From Fragum whitleyi (Eukaryota; Mollusca; Bivalvia; Cardiida; Cardiidae): DNA of 64,000 nucleotides. Positions 44,031 through 56,936 of this stretch are shown in pieces. The notes beneath the pieces are model-generated. The model searched no databases. It saw only the letters and a program-made list of their open reading frames with translations, and was not told the origin of the DNA. The first letter of the stretch is position 1. Every line of letters starts with the position of its first letter. The stretch covers positions 37,363,730 to 37,427,729 of the forward strand of contig OX411554.1 in assembly GCA_948146395.1 (NCBI GenBank). The letters are read 5' to 3'. Both the position numbers and the translations under genes were made by a program.

Positions 44031-45009
44031 AGATGTATGATTTTTGTTGCTGATTGACCAAAATGACGTATATACAGCTTTACCCGCGTCTTATGTTCGA
44101 AATATTGATTGCCCAACAATGTTTATTTGGGCTCAAATGCGATTCCGGGTGGGTTATCTTTCGACGAAAAATATTCTTTTCAAAGACAATGTCACATGAT
44201 GACAACTGCATAATTAAAAGAACGGATGATTTATCTAAATTTTGACACCTTTGTCACTTGGAAAAAATCATTAGAAATGTACCTTCTAATTACTTGAATA
44301 TTTGGGTTTTGCTCTTTGTGTATGCAACTGGTAGCTCTTTTTGCCTACAGCCTCTTTTTAGATGTAAACATCCTGTGTCAGTGACGTCACCCGTCAACTC
44401 ATGTATAGTTAGGTAAATGGTCATTACGTCATCACTAGGCCACGCTTTGTCAGATCACAAACACATTATCCGAAACACTGAAGCTATCGAGGATTTACAG
44501 CGGGAAAATTTCAAACTGTGTCGGTAGATCTAAAGAAACTTATTTCTTTATAACAAATATTTTTTTACTCATTTTCGAATCAATTCCATGACCAGATCGA
44601 AAGATCTAGAATCAAATGTGGACAAATTCGCTAGGCCTACTCCATTTGTTATTTGAAGAAGCATAAAACACAGTGACTGCAGCTCAAAAAAGCTGTTTAA
44701 TGATCATCCATATAATTTGCCACTTGGCGATGAACTTTAAGGTAAAAACCTAAAGGTAAATCTTGGAATCCTACTTGTAAGATCATAAAGGTATATTATA
44801 CCAACGTTTACACATATTTCAGAGATCAGAAAACATGGTTTTAGTGAAGAAAATGGTGGATTCCATGTTTCTCAATTTATTTTTTCACTTTTTATCTGGC
44901 CAACTTATTATCTAATATTTTATGATTGGGGAAAACTTTATTTTCTTTATTATGTGTACAGATAGTTACCGGTATGCCCTTGGTATTTTAAAGTTTCAGT
45001 TTGTAGCCT

Positions 45010-45085
45010 GGATGGTCGTGGTGGATGGCAGAAGATATGGTGGATGACAGAAGATATGGTGGATGGCAGAAGATATGGTGGAGTT
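45010..45085. repeat. 24-bp minisatellite
   Basis: ggtggatggcagaagatat is repeated three times with a 24-bp period and one gatgac variant. The period is a multiple of three, but no ATG-initiated frame of interest spans it. Confidence 0.65.
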
Positions 45086-45529
45086 CACATCAACAACTAT
45101 TGAAAGTTAAGTACTATTAATTTTTCTAAATTATCCGATCATTAGTCATTTAAAATGTAATTGTTAATCAAAGATAATAAAGGAGTGTCTTTTCTTTTGG
45201 CATCATCATCATTATTTTTCAAAATTAATCTCTTCATAACTATATTGAAAAATCCTAATAGATGAAAGTATAAGCTAACTGGGCCCAGCTTTTACTTTCA
45301 TCATAAATGAGGTAAAACAATTTGTGAAATGTATAGGTACCAATAGATTTCTACAGATTGTTTTGGTTAATAATTAATGAATTAAGTTCAGAAAAAAATA
45401 AGAATTGATGACAAAATCAAGGTCAAATTCATCCTTGGTTTGTAAGTTAGGTTTTGATGATGTAAGTTTTTGTTTGTACTTAACTCTAGAGGAAGTGGTA
45501 CGAAGTAAGTGTATATTACAAGTTATATT

Positions 45530-45610
45530 AATTCATTTAATGGGGTTTCAACGTCACTTTCAACAGTTTTTCAGTCATATCACGGTAAATCTCCTAGCAA
45601 TGGACTCAGA
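45530..45610 (-). repeat. SINE tail fragment
   Basis: ggggtttcaacgtcactttc, agtcatatcacgg and tagcaatgga match the 3' half of the central-domain SINE. The head is missing. Confidence 0.5.
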
Positions 45611-45904
45611 CATCTGATAGTTCAAACCCCAGTATATGCTGGTTTTTTTTCAATGTCACATTCAAAAAGGTAGAATGAATGTGGTATTTATTTCTTCAAT
45701 TTTTACTCTGTAAGTAAGTCAAGCCAATTAACAGTACAGGTATGTCAGTAATTTCACACCATTTACTCTCCTAACCATTCATTCCTGAAAGTTTTTCATT
45801 GGATATATTTACGGCTCGGAAGTCTGGCAGACATCTGTAAGTATATTAAGATAAATAAGTTCTTTACACATATCGCAACGCGGCATACTTTCTATGGATT
45901 GTGT

Positions 45905-46201
45905 TCTCGCGGAAAAAGTTAATTTGTAAGGATAATTTATTCCAACATGTCAACAAATTTAAACTAGACAATGCACATTGGTTCCAATCATTATCTCTAC
46001 TTGTTCTTGTGGAAAAAAGTTAATCAGTTAGGATAATTTATTCCAACCTGTCAACATATTTTCAAAGGACTATGTGTCGTGGTTCCAACCAATTTCACAT
46101 TAATTGCTCTTGCAAATATTTATAAGTCAGTTAATAAGTTACAAAAATTTATACCAACCTGACATTATATTTTAACTGGACAATGCAGCACAATTTATGC
46201 C
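45905..46201. repeat. About 100-bp satellite, left part
   Basis: Units contain ggataatttattccaacctg, caacatattt, ggacaatgca, ggttccaatcaatgtctc and ctcttgtggaaa. The array is interrupted by a retrotransposon fragment at about 46202 and resumes at about 48139. Confidence 0.6.
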
Positions 46202-48138
46202 ATTGTCACCCTTCCTGTTCTCACTCACTCCCGGGTTTTCATATTTAACATGCAGGTGTAGAAGAACTACCCACATCAGTGGGCTTCTATGCAGGTAGCT
46301 GGCTAGCTGCACGCATGGCTGCTCAAACTCCCTGTCTCCATTCCTTCTTATTGTGTGGGTCAATGATGTATAGATTCCACTCCCTGCGATCCCTCTCTGT
46401 CAGTTGTTTCCAAGTCATCTCGGGCCTTCCTTGTCGGCGACTTCCTGTTACCTGCATGCCGTATGCTGTTTTTATAGCACCTTCAGATCTCTCCACATGT
46501 CCGTACCATCTGAGCCTTGTTCTCTCAAGATGGGTTCTAAGTCATCAAGACCAAGCTGTTAAAGTAGCTCCTTCGAACTGGTGTTGGAGATATCTTGTGG
46601 CCTGACATTGCAGATCCGTCTAATCATCGCACAGTCATTTCGTTGCAGGCATTGTAGGCTGGGCTTGGAAAGGGGCCATGTCTCGCTTGCGTAAATCATG
46701 CCACTTCTGATGCATGTATAGTACACTTTTCCTTGTGTTTGGTAGGTGAGGTGGTGTGAAGTCTGTATGGCACATCCACCAGCTACCGAAAGCATGTCTC
46801 CTAGATCGCAAATGATGCCACAACCTCCAACTTGTCTTGTCCTACCTGCACCTCTGTCTGGGGTCTTTCATCCAGTGGCCTTGCTGCTCCCAAACAGTGA
46901 GCACACTTGAAGTTTGGATCCTCTTTGAGCTTTTTCATTCCGCTGCATTTCTTATGGACAACTATGGCAACTGCTGCATAGGATGCTGTTATTGCCAACA
47001 CCAGTGCAGCATAAAGCGCATGGGAACTTCCTTGAGCTCTCCAGAATATCCAGCCCTATTTGCAGCTCATGATCTTCGTCTTTTTTGCATCCCGCAGTCC
47101 TTTTTTCTCCATTACTTCCTTCCAGATAAGCAGTCTGGAGACGCATTCCTCCAGCGTTTCTGTGATGACAACAAGATCATCTAAATAGAGATCCTCCCAG
47201 GGGACACTAGACCAGAATTCATGGGAGGGCTTCAAGAACTGTGATGAAGAGTAGCGGGCTAAATACCAAGCCTTGGTGGACACTGACCTCAACATGAAAC
47301 TCTTCACTGTAACCATCTCCTACTCGCACACAGCTTCAAGCATTGGCGTACATACTTTGGATGAGGCAGACTAACTATTCTACTACTTCAAGCTTCCTCA
47401 TAGCCTAGCAGATAACCTTATGAGGGACGAGGCATACAATGAAACTACGCTCCCAGATTGATGGCACTTTTCTGTCCTTGATGATGGATGATGCCAACTC
47501 AAGGAACAATTCCACTCCACAATCGCCTGAAGCTCTGAACATCTCTGCCACTATGCCTAAAGCTGGTCCTGCAGCTTTGCCCATTTTCATTTTGGAGATG
47601 GCCTTCTTCACCATTTCTGCTGTTATGGGAATGGGAGGTCCTTCTACGGGTGCTTCCTCAGACAGATGCTCTTGGTCCCATTCAAACTCGACATTTAGGA
47701 GTCTTTGATAGTGCTTTGATAGCCAGACTTGTTGCTTGGAATCATCACTCAAGGATGTCTCACCAGCATCATTCCTTTAAGGCTTCTCACCAATAACATC
47801 TGTATTCTCTTTTCTCATCTGCTTGCCAGGCGGTAGATGTCGGATGATATGGGGTCTGCCTTTAAAGATGTCTTTTTCAGCTTCTAATCGGGCATGATGC
47901 ACAGTATGTCTAGATGTGCTCTTGGCTGCCTCATATGAAGCTCTTGTTCCTTTTCCCTTTAATCCATGCTTTAAAGGCCCGTCTTTTTGCTGATATGTCT
48001 TGTTCGACCTGTTCATTCCACCACCAGGTTTCTTTGTGCCAGCGATTGGGACGTGTTTTGCCACAGACCTCCTTGTTTTCAGCAAGCCTGTCTTAAGATT
48101 AGCCCAAGTTTCCTCTGTGTTGTCCTTTCCTGGTTTTC
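46202..48138 (-). pseudogene. RTE-like non-LTR retrotransposon remnant
   Basis: Minus-strand fragments appear in correct order in shifting frames: pre-RT (PIPITAEMVKKAISKMKMGK), RT catalytic Asp pair (DLYLDDLVVITETLEECVSR near 47180), KKGL-then-KKTKIM, a Cys/His finger (PCALCC, ILCSSC, then VHKKCSGMK and FKCAHCLG), EVQVGQDKLEVV, YTCIRSGMIYASETWPLSKP, LQRNDCAMIRRICNV, and the tail near 46290 that normally reads LRWYGHVER. Several frameshifts and missing blocks show it is dead. The 5' part, including endonuclease, is absent. Satellite flanks on both sides show it landed in an array. Confidence 0.8.
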
Positions 48139-49620
48139 GAGGATATAATTATTTTCCAACCTGCCAAATTGTTAAACTGGACAATGCACGGTGATTCCCT
48201 CCAATTTCAGAGTACAAGTTTGTGTCCTTCCAGATATAAGTCAACTAGTTACTATAATCAATTCCTACCTGTTGGCATATTTCAACCAGAAAATGCATCA
48301 CAGTTTCGACCAATGTCTCTCTGTGTTCTCATGGAAATTAGTTGAGTAGGTCAGATAATCAATTCCGATCTTACATCGTCCTACTTGCCAACATGTTTAA
48401 ACTTGACAATTACCAGTCCATTCCAATTGATATCTCTGTATGTGTGGAAACAAGTTAATCAGTTAGGATAATTTTTTCTGTCCTGCCAATTTATTTTATC
48501 AGGATAATGCATCACTGTTCCAATCAATGTCTCGTATAAAAATGTGTCCTTTTGGAAATAAAACAATTAGAAAGGATAATTCATTACAACCTGCCAAGTT
48601 TTATTTTTACTGGACAATACACCAAGGTTCAAATCAATGTGTCTTTAGGCGTTATTGTGGATATCAATTAAGTAGTTAGGATAATTTAGTTATTCTAACC
48701 TGCCAAATTGTTTAAACTTGGCAATGCACGACAGTTCCAATCCATTTCTCTGTGTTCTAGCAGAAATAAATTAATGAGTAAGGATAATTGATTTCAGCCT
48801 ACAAACATACTGGACAATGCATCACATTTTGAATCAATGTCTCTCTATGTACATAATTCTTGCGGAAATAGGTTAATGAGTTAGGATAATTGATTTCAAC
48901 CTTTCAACATACTTTAACTGGACAATGCATCTTGGTTTGAATCAATGTCTCTCTATATGTTCTTGCGGAAGTAAGTTTGCTTAATGTATTTCAACCTTTC
49001 AACATACTTTAACTGGACAATGCATCTTGGTTTGAATCAATGTATTTCTATATGTTCTTGCGGAAGTAAGTTTGCTTAATGTATTTCAACCTTTCAACAT
49101 ACTTTAACTGGACAATGCATCTTGGTTTGAATCAATGTCTCTCTATATGTTCTTGTGGAAGTAAGTTTGCTTAATTTATTTCAACCTTTCAACATACTTT
49201 AACTGGACAATGCATCTTGGTTTGAATCAATGTCTTCTATATGTTCTTGCGGAAGTAAGTTTGCTTAATTTATTTCAACCTTTCAACAAATAAGTTAGGA
49301 TAGTTTTTTTAACCTAAGAAATAATGGACAATGCATTGTGGTTCCAATCAATGTCTCTCTATGTGCTCTCATGGTTATAAATTAATAAGTTAGGATAATT
49401 TATTCCACCCTGTATACATAAATGAATCGGACAATGCTCTCAATGGTTTTAGTTAATTAATGAGCTACAATAATTTACTCCGACCACTTTACATATTTTA
49501 TCTGGAAAATGCATCGCAGGATATACCAAAGTCACATTACATGCTCTCGCAGGATATAAGTATCAAAGTAAATAAGTTAGGATAATTTATTCCAAGCTTC
49601 CTTACAAATTTTTCGTAGAT
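48139..49620. repeat. About 100-bp satellite, right part
   Basis: Degenerate units continue the 45905 array. Between 48898 and 49290 four units are nearly identical with a 94-95 bp period (caacctttcaacatacttta, gcatcttggtttgaatcaat, gaagtaagtttgcttaat), a local recent amplification. Confidence 0.7.
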
Positions 49621-50140
49621 ATCTTACTTTTGTTCATATTAATTTTACTCTGATATTCGCGGCGGAATCTGTAGAACAATTTGTTAACATAAGGTCCTAT
49701 ATGTGCACATTTATCCTTTTCTCACACAGTTTTCTAATAGTAATTTAGTTCAGTTGATAATCATTAACCTTACTTATTGTCTCTATTTCTATCTTTACTA
49801 ATTGTATTAACATTAATTCGTTTATAAATCACTACTGCATAATTTATGTTATGGTAAGTCTTTACTGGTAGTTAAGATGTAAGGTTAGTGGATTATCAAG
49901 ATAAACAAACTCCCATCTAAATGTTTCAAATGAAAAAGATTAATTTAAAATTTACACAGAAATTATCAAATTGTTAAAATCCACACACTTTTTTTTCTCT
50001 CTCTTCTGTTAAAGCATCACATTTTCACAATCATTGTCTACATTTACCATCTAATGAATATTTTGTCACTGGCCAAAGCACCCTTTCATTATTGCATCCA
50101 TCCTTTACAACACCATTCAAACAACATGATGCTTAGGAAG

Positions 50141-51661
50141 GTCTTGTAAGTGCTCGTTTGTCCATTTTACACGCTACTTTATGATTGTAATATAATGCCT
50201 TTGGTGGTCAAAACCCCATAACAGCTTGAAAGCTGGAGTTATGATGTTTTGGTCGCACATTTATGATATGTCTATGTAGTCTGCCTGCCAGCTTCACTTT
50301 TACCAATATCCCTCATCCTTTGTGGCACAATTCATACCACAATATGCTTAGTTAGGTCTTGTAAGTGCTTGTTTATCTATTTTACACACTACTTTATGAT
50401 TGTAATATATCAGCTTTGGGCAATCAAAACCTCGTAATAACAGCTTGTGAGCTGGAGTTGTGATGTTTTGATCGCTCAATGACAATATGTCTATGTAGTC
50501 GGCCTGCCAGCTTCACTCTTACCAATATCCCTCATCCTTTGTGGCGCCATTCATACCACATTATGCTTAGTAAGGTCTTTTAAGTGCTTGTTTATCCATT
50601 TTACACACTACTTTGATTGTAATATATCAACCTTGGGCAATCAAATCCTCGTAATTACAGCTTGAAAGCTGGAGTTATGATGTTTTGGTTGCACATTTAT
50701 GATGTGTCTATGTAGTCTGCCTGCCAGCTTCACTTTTACCAATATCCCTCATCCTTTGTGGCCCAATTCATACGACATTATGCTTAGTAAGGTCTTTTAA
50801 GTGCTTGTTTATCCATTTTACACATTACTTTGATTGAAATATATCTACCTTGGGCGATCCAAACCTCGTAATTACAGCTTGTAAGTTGGAGTTATGATGT
50901 TTTGATCACACATTGATGATATGTCTATGTAGTCTGCCTGCCAGCTTCACTCTTGCCAATATCCCTCATCCTTTGTGGCACAATTCATACCACAATATGC
51001 TTAGTTAGGTCTTGTAAGTGCTTGTTTATCTATTTTACACACTACTTTATGATTGTAATATATCAGCTTTGGGCAATCAAAACCTCGTAATAACAGCTTG
51101 TGAGCTGGAGTTGTGATGTTTTGATCGCTCAATGACAATATGTCTATGTAGTCGGCCTGCCAGCTTCACTCTTACCAATATCCCTCATCCTTTGTGGCGC
51201 CATTCATACCACATTATGCTTAGTAAGGTCTTTTAAGTGCTTGTTTATCCATTTTACACACTACTTTGATTGTAATATATCAACCTTGGGCAATCAAATC
51301 CTCGTAATTACAGCTTGAAAGCTGGAGTTATGATGTTTTGGTTGCACATTTATGATGTGTCTATGTAGTCTGCCTGCCAGCTTCACTTTTACCAATATCC
51401 CTCATCCTTTGTGGCCCAATTCATACGACATTATGCTTAGTAAGGTCTTTTAAGTGCTTGTTTATCCATTTTACACATTACTTTGATTGTAATATATCTA
51501 CCTTGGGCGATCCAAACCTCGTAATTACAGCTTGTAAGTTGGAGTTATGATGTTTTGATCACACATTGATGATATGTCTATGTAGTCTGCCTGCCAGCTT
51601 CACTCTTGCCAATATCCCTCATCCTTTGTGGCGCCATTCATACCACATTATACTTAGCTAG
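50141..51661. repeat. 217-bp satellite with 653-bp higher-order repeat
   Basis: Seven monomers of 215-219 bp start with gtcttgtaagtg or gtcttttaagtg at 50141, 50356, 50575, 50792, 51009, 51228 and 51445. Monomers 2-4 and 5-7 form two nearly identical trimers (653 bp). Each monomer has a dyad: caaaacctcgtaattacagc facing gctggagttatgatgttttg. Confidence 0.85.
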
Positions 51662-51719
51662 GTCCTGAATGTGCACATTCATTTCACACATTTTTTTTTA
51701 TTGTAATGTATATCTGTAA

Positions 51720-52440
51720 ATAAGGATTATCTAAGGTGTTTGTATTAGTCTATGGAGTCTGGCAGATTTACTAACAATATTAACAATAACAAACATGTTA
51801 ATTTGAGCCACATAATTAAAGTCATGTGTTTTAGAATTAAGATTTATGTGTCATTATATTTGTAATTAGATTGTTACATAATAATTTGGCTATATAGTCC
51901 AACAGCTTTACTTACAAAGTTAATACTAATAACAATATATTTATGTACCAAAATATAACCATTGGGGCCCCATTATTAGTGTTATGTGTTTATAGTTAAT
52001 TAAGATTAGTGTGTCATTATATTTGTCAATTAAATTGCATTTGTCAACTTGTATATAGTCTGCCAGCCTTACTAACAATATTAATAACATGTAAATAAGA
52101 GCATTATCATAAATGTTAAGTTAAGAGTTTAGATGTGTCTGCCAGCTTTACTAACAATATTGATAATAATAAACATGTTAATTAGAGCCTCATCATAGAT
52201 GTTATGTTTAAGTTTAGATGTGTCTGCCAGCTTAGCTAACAATATTTACTAACAATATTAATATTAATTAACATATTAATTAGAGCCTTATCATGAATGT
52301 TATGTGTTTAGAGTTAAGATGTGTCTGTCAGCTTTTCTAACAATATAAATATTAATAAAAATGTAAGTTAGAGCCTCATCATAAATTTTATATGTTTAGA
52401 GTTTAGAAGTGTCTGCCAGCTTTACTAACAATATGAGTCA
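51720..52440. repeat. Degenerate tandem repeat, tctgccagctttactaacaa
   Basis: tctgccagctttactaacaatat or close variants occur at 51752, 52060, 52138, 52209, 52317 and 52409 with agagcctcatcataaatgtt between. Spacing is irregular (70-160 bp). Confidence 0.65.
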
Positions 52441-52639
52441 CTAGGACTTTTTTAAATCTGCATAGAAGAAATTAAAGTTCATAGATTTTTGATATTTATG
52501 TAATTATATTGGTCCATAAGATCTTTCTCGCATCATGTTTAAAAAGACATTTAAATGTAAGAATGTATTGGGAATATAGCAAATTTTAAGAATCATCCAT
52601 AAATCGAAGGCTGAACACAATACTCTTATAAGTGCCAAT

Positions 52640-52740
52640 ATAATTATCCCCCGCCGTTTTCGGCGAGGGGATATAGTAATGCTCTCCCTCCGTCATTCCG
52701 ATTCTGTCATTCCGTCATTCCGTCTTTCCGTCACTAAACT
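52640..52740 (-). mobile_element. Family C-type 3' end (hairpin and microsatellite)
   Basis: On the minus strand a GACGGAATGACGG microsatellite leads into a hairpin (ccctcgcc gaaaa cggcggggg) and ataat. The arm cggcggggg is complementary to the 5' subterminal cccccgcc of family C at 8812. The element body on the right side is not clearly bounded. The same sequence recurs at 57915 in duplication copy 2. Confidence 0.55.
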
Positions 52741-53412
52741 TGTTGACACAACAGTGTTGCATTGAGCACTCAAAATACTTTTTCCCTTTCTCCCTTCTTT
52801 CTTTCTTTCTATTTTGGTACAAACATCATTCGTTTTCTTTTGATCAATGGCCAAAGAATCCTTTTCATCTTTAAGTACCAACATCAAGGGTCAAACCAAT
52901 TTTTGCAAGTCATCAAATATTCGGGTCTCAAGATTTTAAAAATTTGGTAGCAAAACTCTCAAATCACATTTAAAAGCTCCCCAATATAAACCCTATATAA
53001 AGTCATTATAACCGATTGTAGTAGTAGTAGTGGTACTAGTAGTAATTATACAAATTTCACACTCATCCCTTCAACAATAGTATGTGCACATTTATTCATT
53101 TCACTTAAATTGTCTTATTGTAATCTATATCTGTATATAATGATTATCATTAATCCCTGCATGTTTCTCAAACTCTCTCTCCTTTACTAACAATATTGAC
53201 ATTGAAAGCATGTTAACTACACACATATTGTTATATTATTGTATTTGTCAATGAGATTTATTAAGTATTTGGAACAACGCGATTGTTCATTCCACCACCA
53301 GGTTTCTTTGTGCCAGCGATTGGGACGTGTTTTGCCACAGACCTCCTTGTTTTCAGCAAGCCTGTCTTAAGATTAGCCCAAGTTTCCTCTGTGTTGTCCT
53401 TTCCTGGTTTTC

Positions 53413-54895
53413 GAGGATATAATTATTTTCCAACCTGCCAAATTGTTAAACTGGACAATGCACGGTGATTCCCTCCAATTTCAGAGTACAAGTTTGTGTC
53501 CTTCCAGATATAAGTCAACTAGTTACTATAATCAATTCCTACCTGTTGGCATATTTCAACCAGAAAATGCATCACAGTTTCGACCAATGTCTCTCTGTGT
53601 TCTCATGGAAATTAGTTGAGTAGGTCAGATAATCAATTCCGATCTTACATCGTCCTACTTGCCAACATGTTTAAACTTGACAATTACCAGTCCATTCCAA
53701 TTGATATCTCTGTATGTGTGGAAACAAGTTAATCAGTTAGGATAATTTTTTCTGTCCTGCCAATTTATCTTATCAGGATAATGCATCACTGTTCCAATCA
53801 ATGTCTCGTATAAAAATGTGTCCTTTTGGAAATAAAACAATTAGAAAGGATAATTCATTACAACCTGCCAAGTTTTATTTTTACTGGACAATACACCAAG
53901 GTTCAAATCAATGTGTCTTTAGGCGTTATTGTGGATATCAATTAAGTAGTTAGGATAATTTAGTTATTCTAACCTGCCAAATTGTTTAAACTTGGCAATG
54001 CACGACAGTTCCAATCCATTTCTCTGTGTTCTAGCAGAAATAAATTAATGAGTAAGGATAATTGATTTCAGCCTACAAACATACTAGACAATGCATCACA
54101 TTTTGAATCAATGTCTCTCTATGTACATAATTCTTGCGGAAATAGGTTAATGAGTTAGGATAATTGATTTCAACCTTTCAACATACTTTAACTGGACAAT
54201 GCATCTTGGTTTGAATCAATGTCTCTCTATATGTTCTTGCGGAAGTAAGTTTGCTTAATGTATTTCAACCTTTCAACATACTTTAACTGGACAATGCATC
54301 TTGGTTTGAATCAATGTATTTCTATATGTTCTTGCGGAAGTTAGTTTGCTTAATGTATTTCAACCTTTCAACATACTTTAACTGGACAATGCATCTTGGT
54401 TTGAATCAATGTCTCTCTATATGTTCTTGTGGAAGTAAGTTTGCTTAATTTATTTCAACCTTTCAACATACTTTAATTGGACAATGCATCTTGGTTTGAA
54501 TCAATGTCTTCTATATGTTCTTGCGGAAGTAAGTTTGCTTAATTTATTTCAACCTTTCAACAAATAAGTTAGGATAGTTTTTTTAACCTAAGAAATAATG
54601 GACAATGCATTGTGGTTCCAATCAATGTCTCTCTATGTGCTCTCATGGTTATAAATTAATAAGTTAGGATAATTTATTCCACCCTGTATACATAAATGAA
54701 TCGGACAATGCTCTCAATGGTTTTAGTTAATTAATGAGCTACAATAATTTACTCCGACCACTTTACATATTTTATCTGGAAAATGCATCGCAGGATATAC
54801 CAAAGTCACATTACATGCTCTCGCAGGATATAAGTATCAAAGTAAATAAGTTAGGATAATTTATTCCAAGCTTCCTTACAAATTTTTCGTAGATA
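53413..54895. repeat. About 100-bp satellite in duplication copy 2
   Basis: It is the equivalent of 48139-49620, including the four nearly identical 94-95 bp units. Confidence 0.7.
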
Positions 54896-55415
54896 TCTTA
54901 CTTTTGTTCATATTAATTTTACTCTGATATTCGCGGCGGAATCTGTAGAACAATTTGTTAACATAAAGGTCCTATATGTGCACATTTATCCTTTTCTCAC
55001 ACAGTTTTCTAATAGTAATTTAGTTCAGTTGATAATCATTAACCTTACTTATTGTCTCTATTTCTATCTTTACTAATTGTATTAACATTAATTCGTTTAT
55101 AAATCACTACTGCATAATTTATGTTATGGTAAGTCTTTACTGGTAGTTAAGATGTAAGGTTAGTGGATTATCAAGATAAACAAACTCCCATCTAAATGTT
55201 TCAAATGAAAAAGATTAATTTAAAATTTACACAGAAATTATCAAATTGTTAAAATCCACACACTTTTTTTTCTCTCTCTTCTGTTAAAGCATCACATTTT
55301 CACAATCATTGTCTACATTTACCATCTAATGAATATTTTGTCACTGGCCAAAGCACCCTTTCATTATTGCATCCATCCTTTACAACACCATTCAAACAAC
55401 ATGATGCTTAGGAAG

Positions 55416-56936
55416 GTCTTGTAAGTGCTCGTTTGTCCATTTTACACGCTACTTTATGATTGTAATATAATGCCTTTGGTGGTCAAAACCCCATAACAGC
55501 TTGAAAGCTGGAGTTATGATGTTTTGGTCGCACATTTATGATATGTCTATGTAGTCTGCCTGCCAGCTTCACTTTTACCAATATCCCTCATCCTTTGTGG
55601 CACAATTCATACCACAATATGCTTAGTTAGGTCTTGTAAGTGCTTGTTTATCTATTTTACACACTACTTTATGATTGTAATATATCAGCTTTGGGCAATC
55701 AAAACCTCGTAATAACAGCTTGTGAGCTGGAGTTGTGATGTTTTGATCGCTCAATGACAATATGTCTATGTAGTCGGCCTGCCAGCTTCACTCTTACCAA
55801 TATCCCTCATCCTTTGTGGCGCCATTCATACCACATTATGCTTAGTAAGGTCTTTTAAGTGCTTGTTTATCCATTTTACACACTACTTTGATTGTAATAT
55901 ATCAACCTTGGGCAATCAAATCCTCGTAATTACAGCTTGAAAGCTGGAGTTATGATGTTTTGGTTGCACATTTATGATGTGTCTATGTAGTCTGCCTGCC
56001 AGCTTCACTTTTACCAATATCCCTCATCCTTTGTGGCCCAATTCATACGACATTATGCTTAGTAAGGTCTTTTAAGTGCTTGTTTATCCATTTTACACAT
56101 TACTTTGATTGTAATATATCTACCTTGGGCGATCCAAACCTCGTAATTACAGCTTGTAAGTTGGAGTTATGATGTTTTGATCACACATTGATGATATGTC
56201 TATGTAGTCTGCCTGCCAGCTTCACTCTTGCCAATATCCCTCATCCTTTGTGGCACAATTCATACCACAATATGCTTAGTTAGGTCTTGTAAGTGCTTGT
56301 TTATCTATTTTACACACTACTTTATGATTGTAATATATCAGCTTTGGGCAATCAAAACCTCGTAATAACAGCTTGTGAGCTGGAGTTGTGATGTTTTGAT
56401 CGCTCAATGACAATATGTCTATGTAGTCGGCCTGCCAGCTTCACTCTTACCAATATCCCTCATCCTTTGTGGCGCCATTCATACCACATTATGCTTAGTA
56501 AGGTCTTTTAAGTGCTTGTTTATCCATTTTACACACTACTTTGATTGTAATATATCAACCTTGGGCAATCAAATCCTCGTAATTACAGCTTGAAAGCTGG
56601 AGTTATGATGTTTTGGTTGCACATTTATGATGTGTCTATGTAGTCTGCCTGCCAGCTTCACTTTTACCAATATCCCTCATCCTTTGTGGCCCAATTCATA
56701 CGACATTATGCTTAGTAAGGTCTTTTAAGTGCTTGTTTATCCATTTTACACATTACTTTGATTGTAATATATCTACCTTGGGCGATCCAAACCTCGTAAT
56801 TACAGCTTGTAAGTTGGAGTTATGATGTTTTGATCACACATTGATGATATGTCTATGTAGTCTGCCTGCCAGCTTCACTCTTGCCAATATCCCTCATCCT
56901 TTGTGGCGCCATTCATACCACATTATACTTAGCTAG
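55416..56936. repeat. 217-bp satellite in duplication copy 2
   Basis: It is the equivalent of 50141-51661, with the same seven monomers and trimer organisation. Confidence 0.85.

Larger units (their letters stand above)
36200..44900. other. CpG-rich, mostly single-copy domain
   Basis: CpG dinucleotides are visibly several-fold more frequent than on either side: 6 in 40081-40140 against typically 1-2 per 60 bp outside. Tandem arrays and HINE-like elements are absent. Apart from the small elements, dyad motifs and weak promoter or exon candidates listed separately, I find no long ORF. In invertebrates with mosaic methylation such a domain would be an unmethylated region. This is where a host promoter would most plausibly lie. 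Confidence 0.55.
48011..53284. repeat. 5,274-bp tandem duplication, copy 1
   Basis: It starts with gttcattccaccacc inside the RTE remnant and ends at ggaacaacgcgatt. The next base begins copy 2. About seven substitutions and one 1-bp indel were noticed between copies, so identity is at least about 99.8%. It contains the last 130 bp of the RTE remnant, the 100-bp satellite, the 217-bp satellite, a degenerate repeat, and a family C-type end. Confidence 0.93.

Noticed and set aside
46279..47184. Plus-strand ORFs across the RTE remnant
   Set aside because: They are antisense shadows of the minus-strand retrotransposon fragments.
52693..52887. 64-codon ORF, repeated at 57968-58162
   Set aside because: It overlaps a repeat end and microsatellite. 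Its conservation between the two sites only reflects the 5.27-kb duplication.
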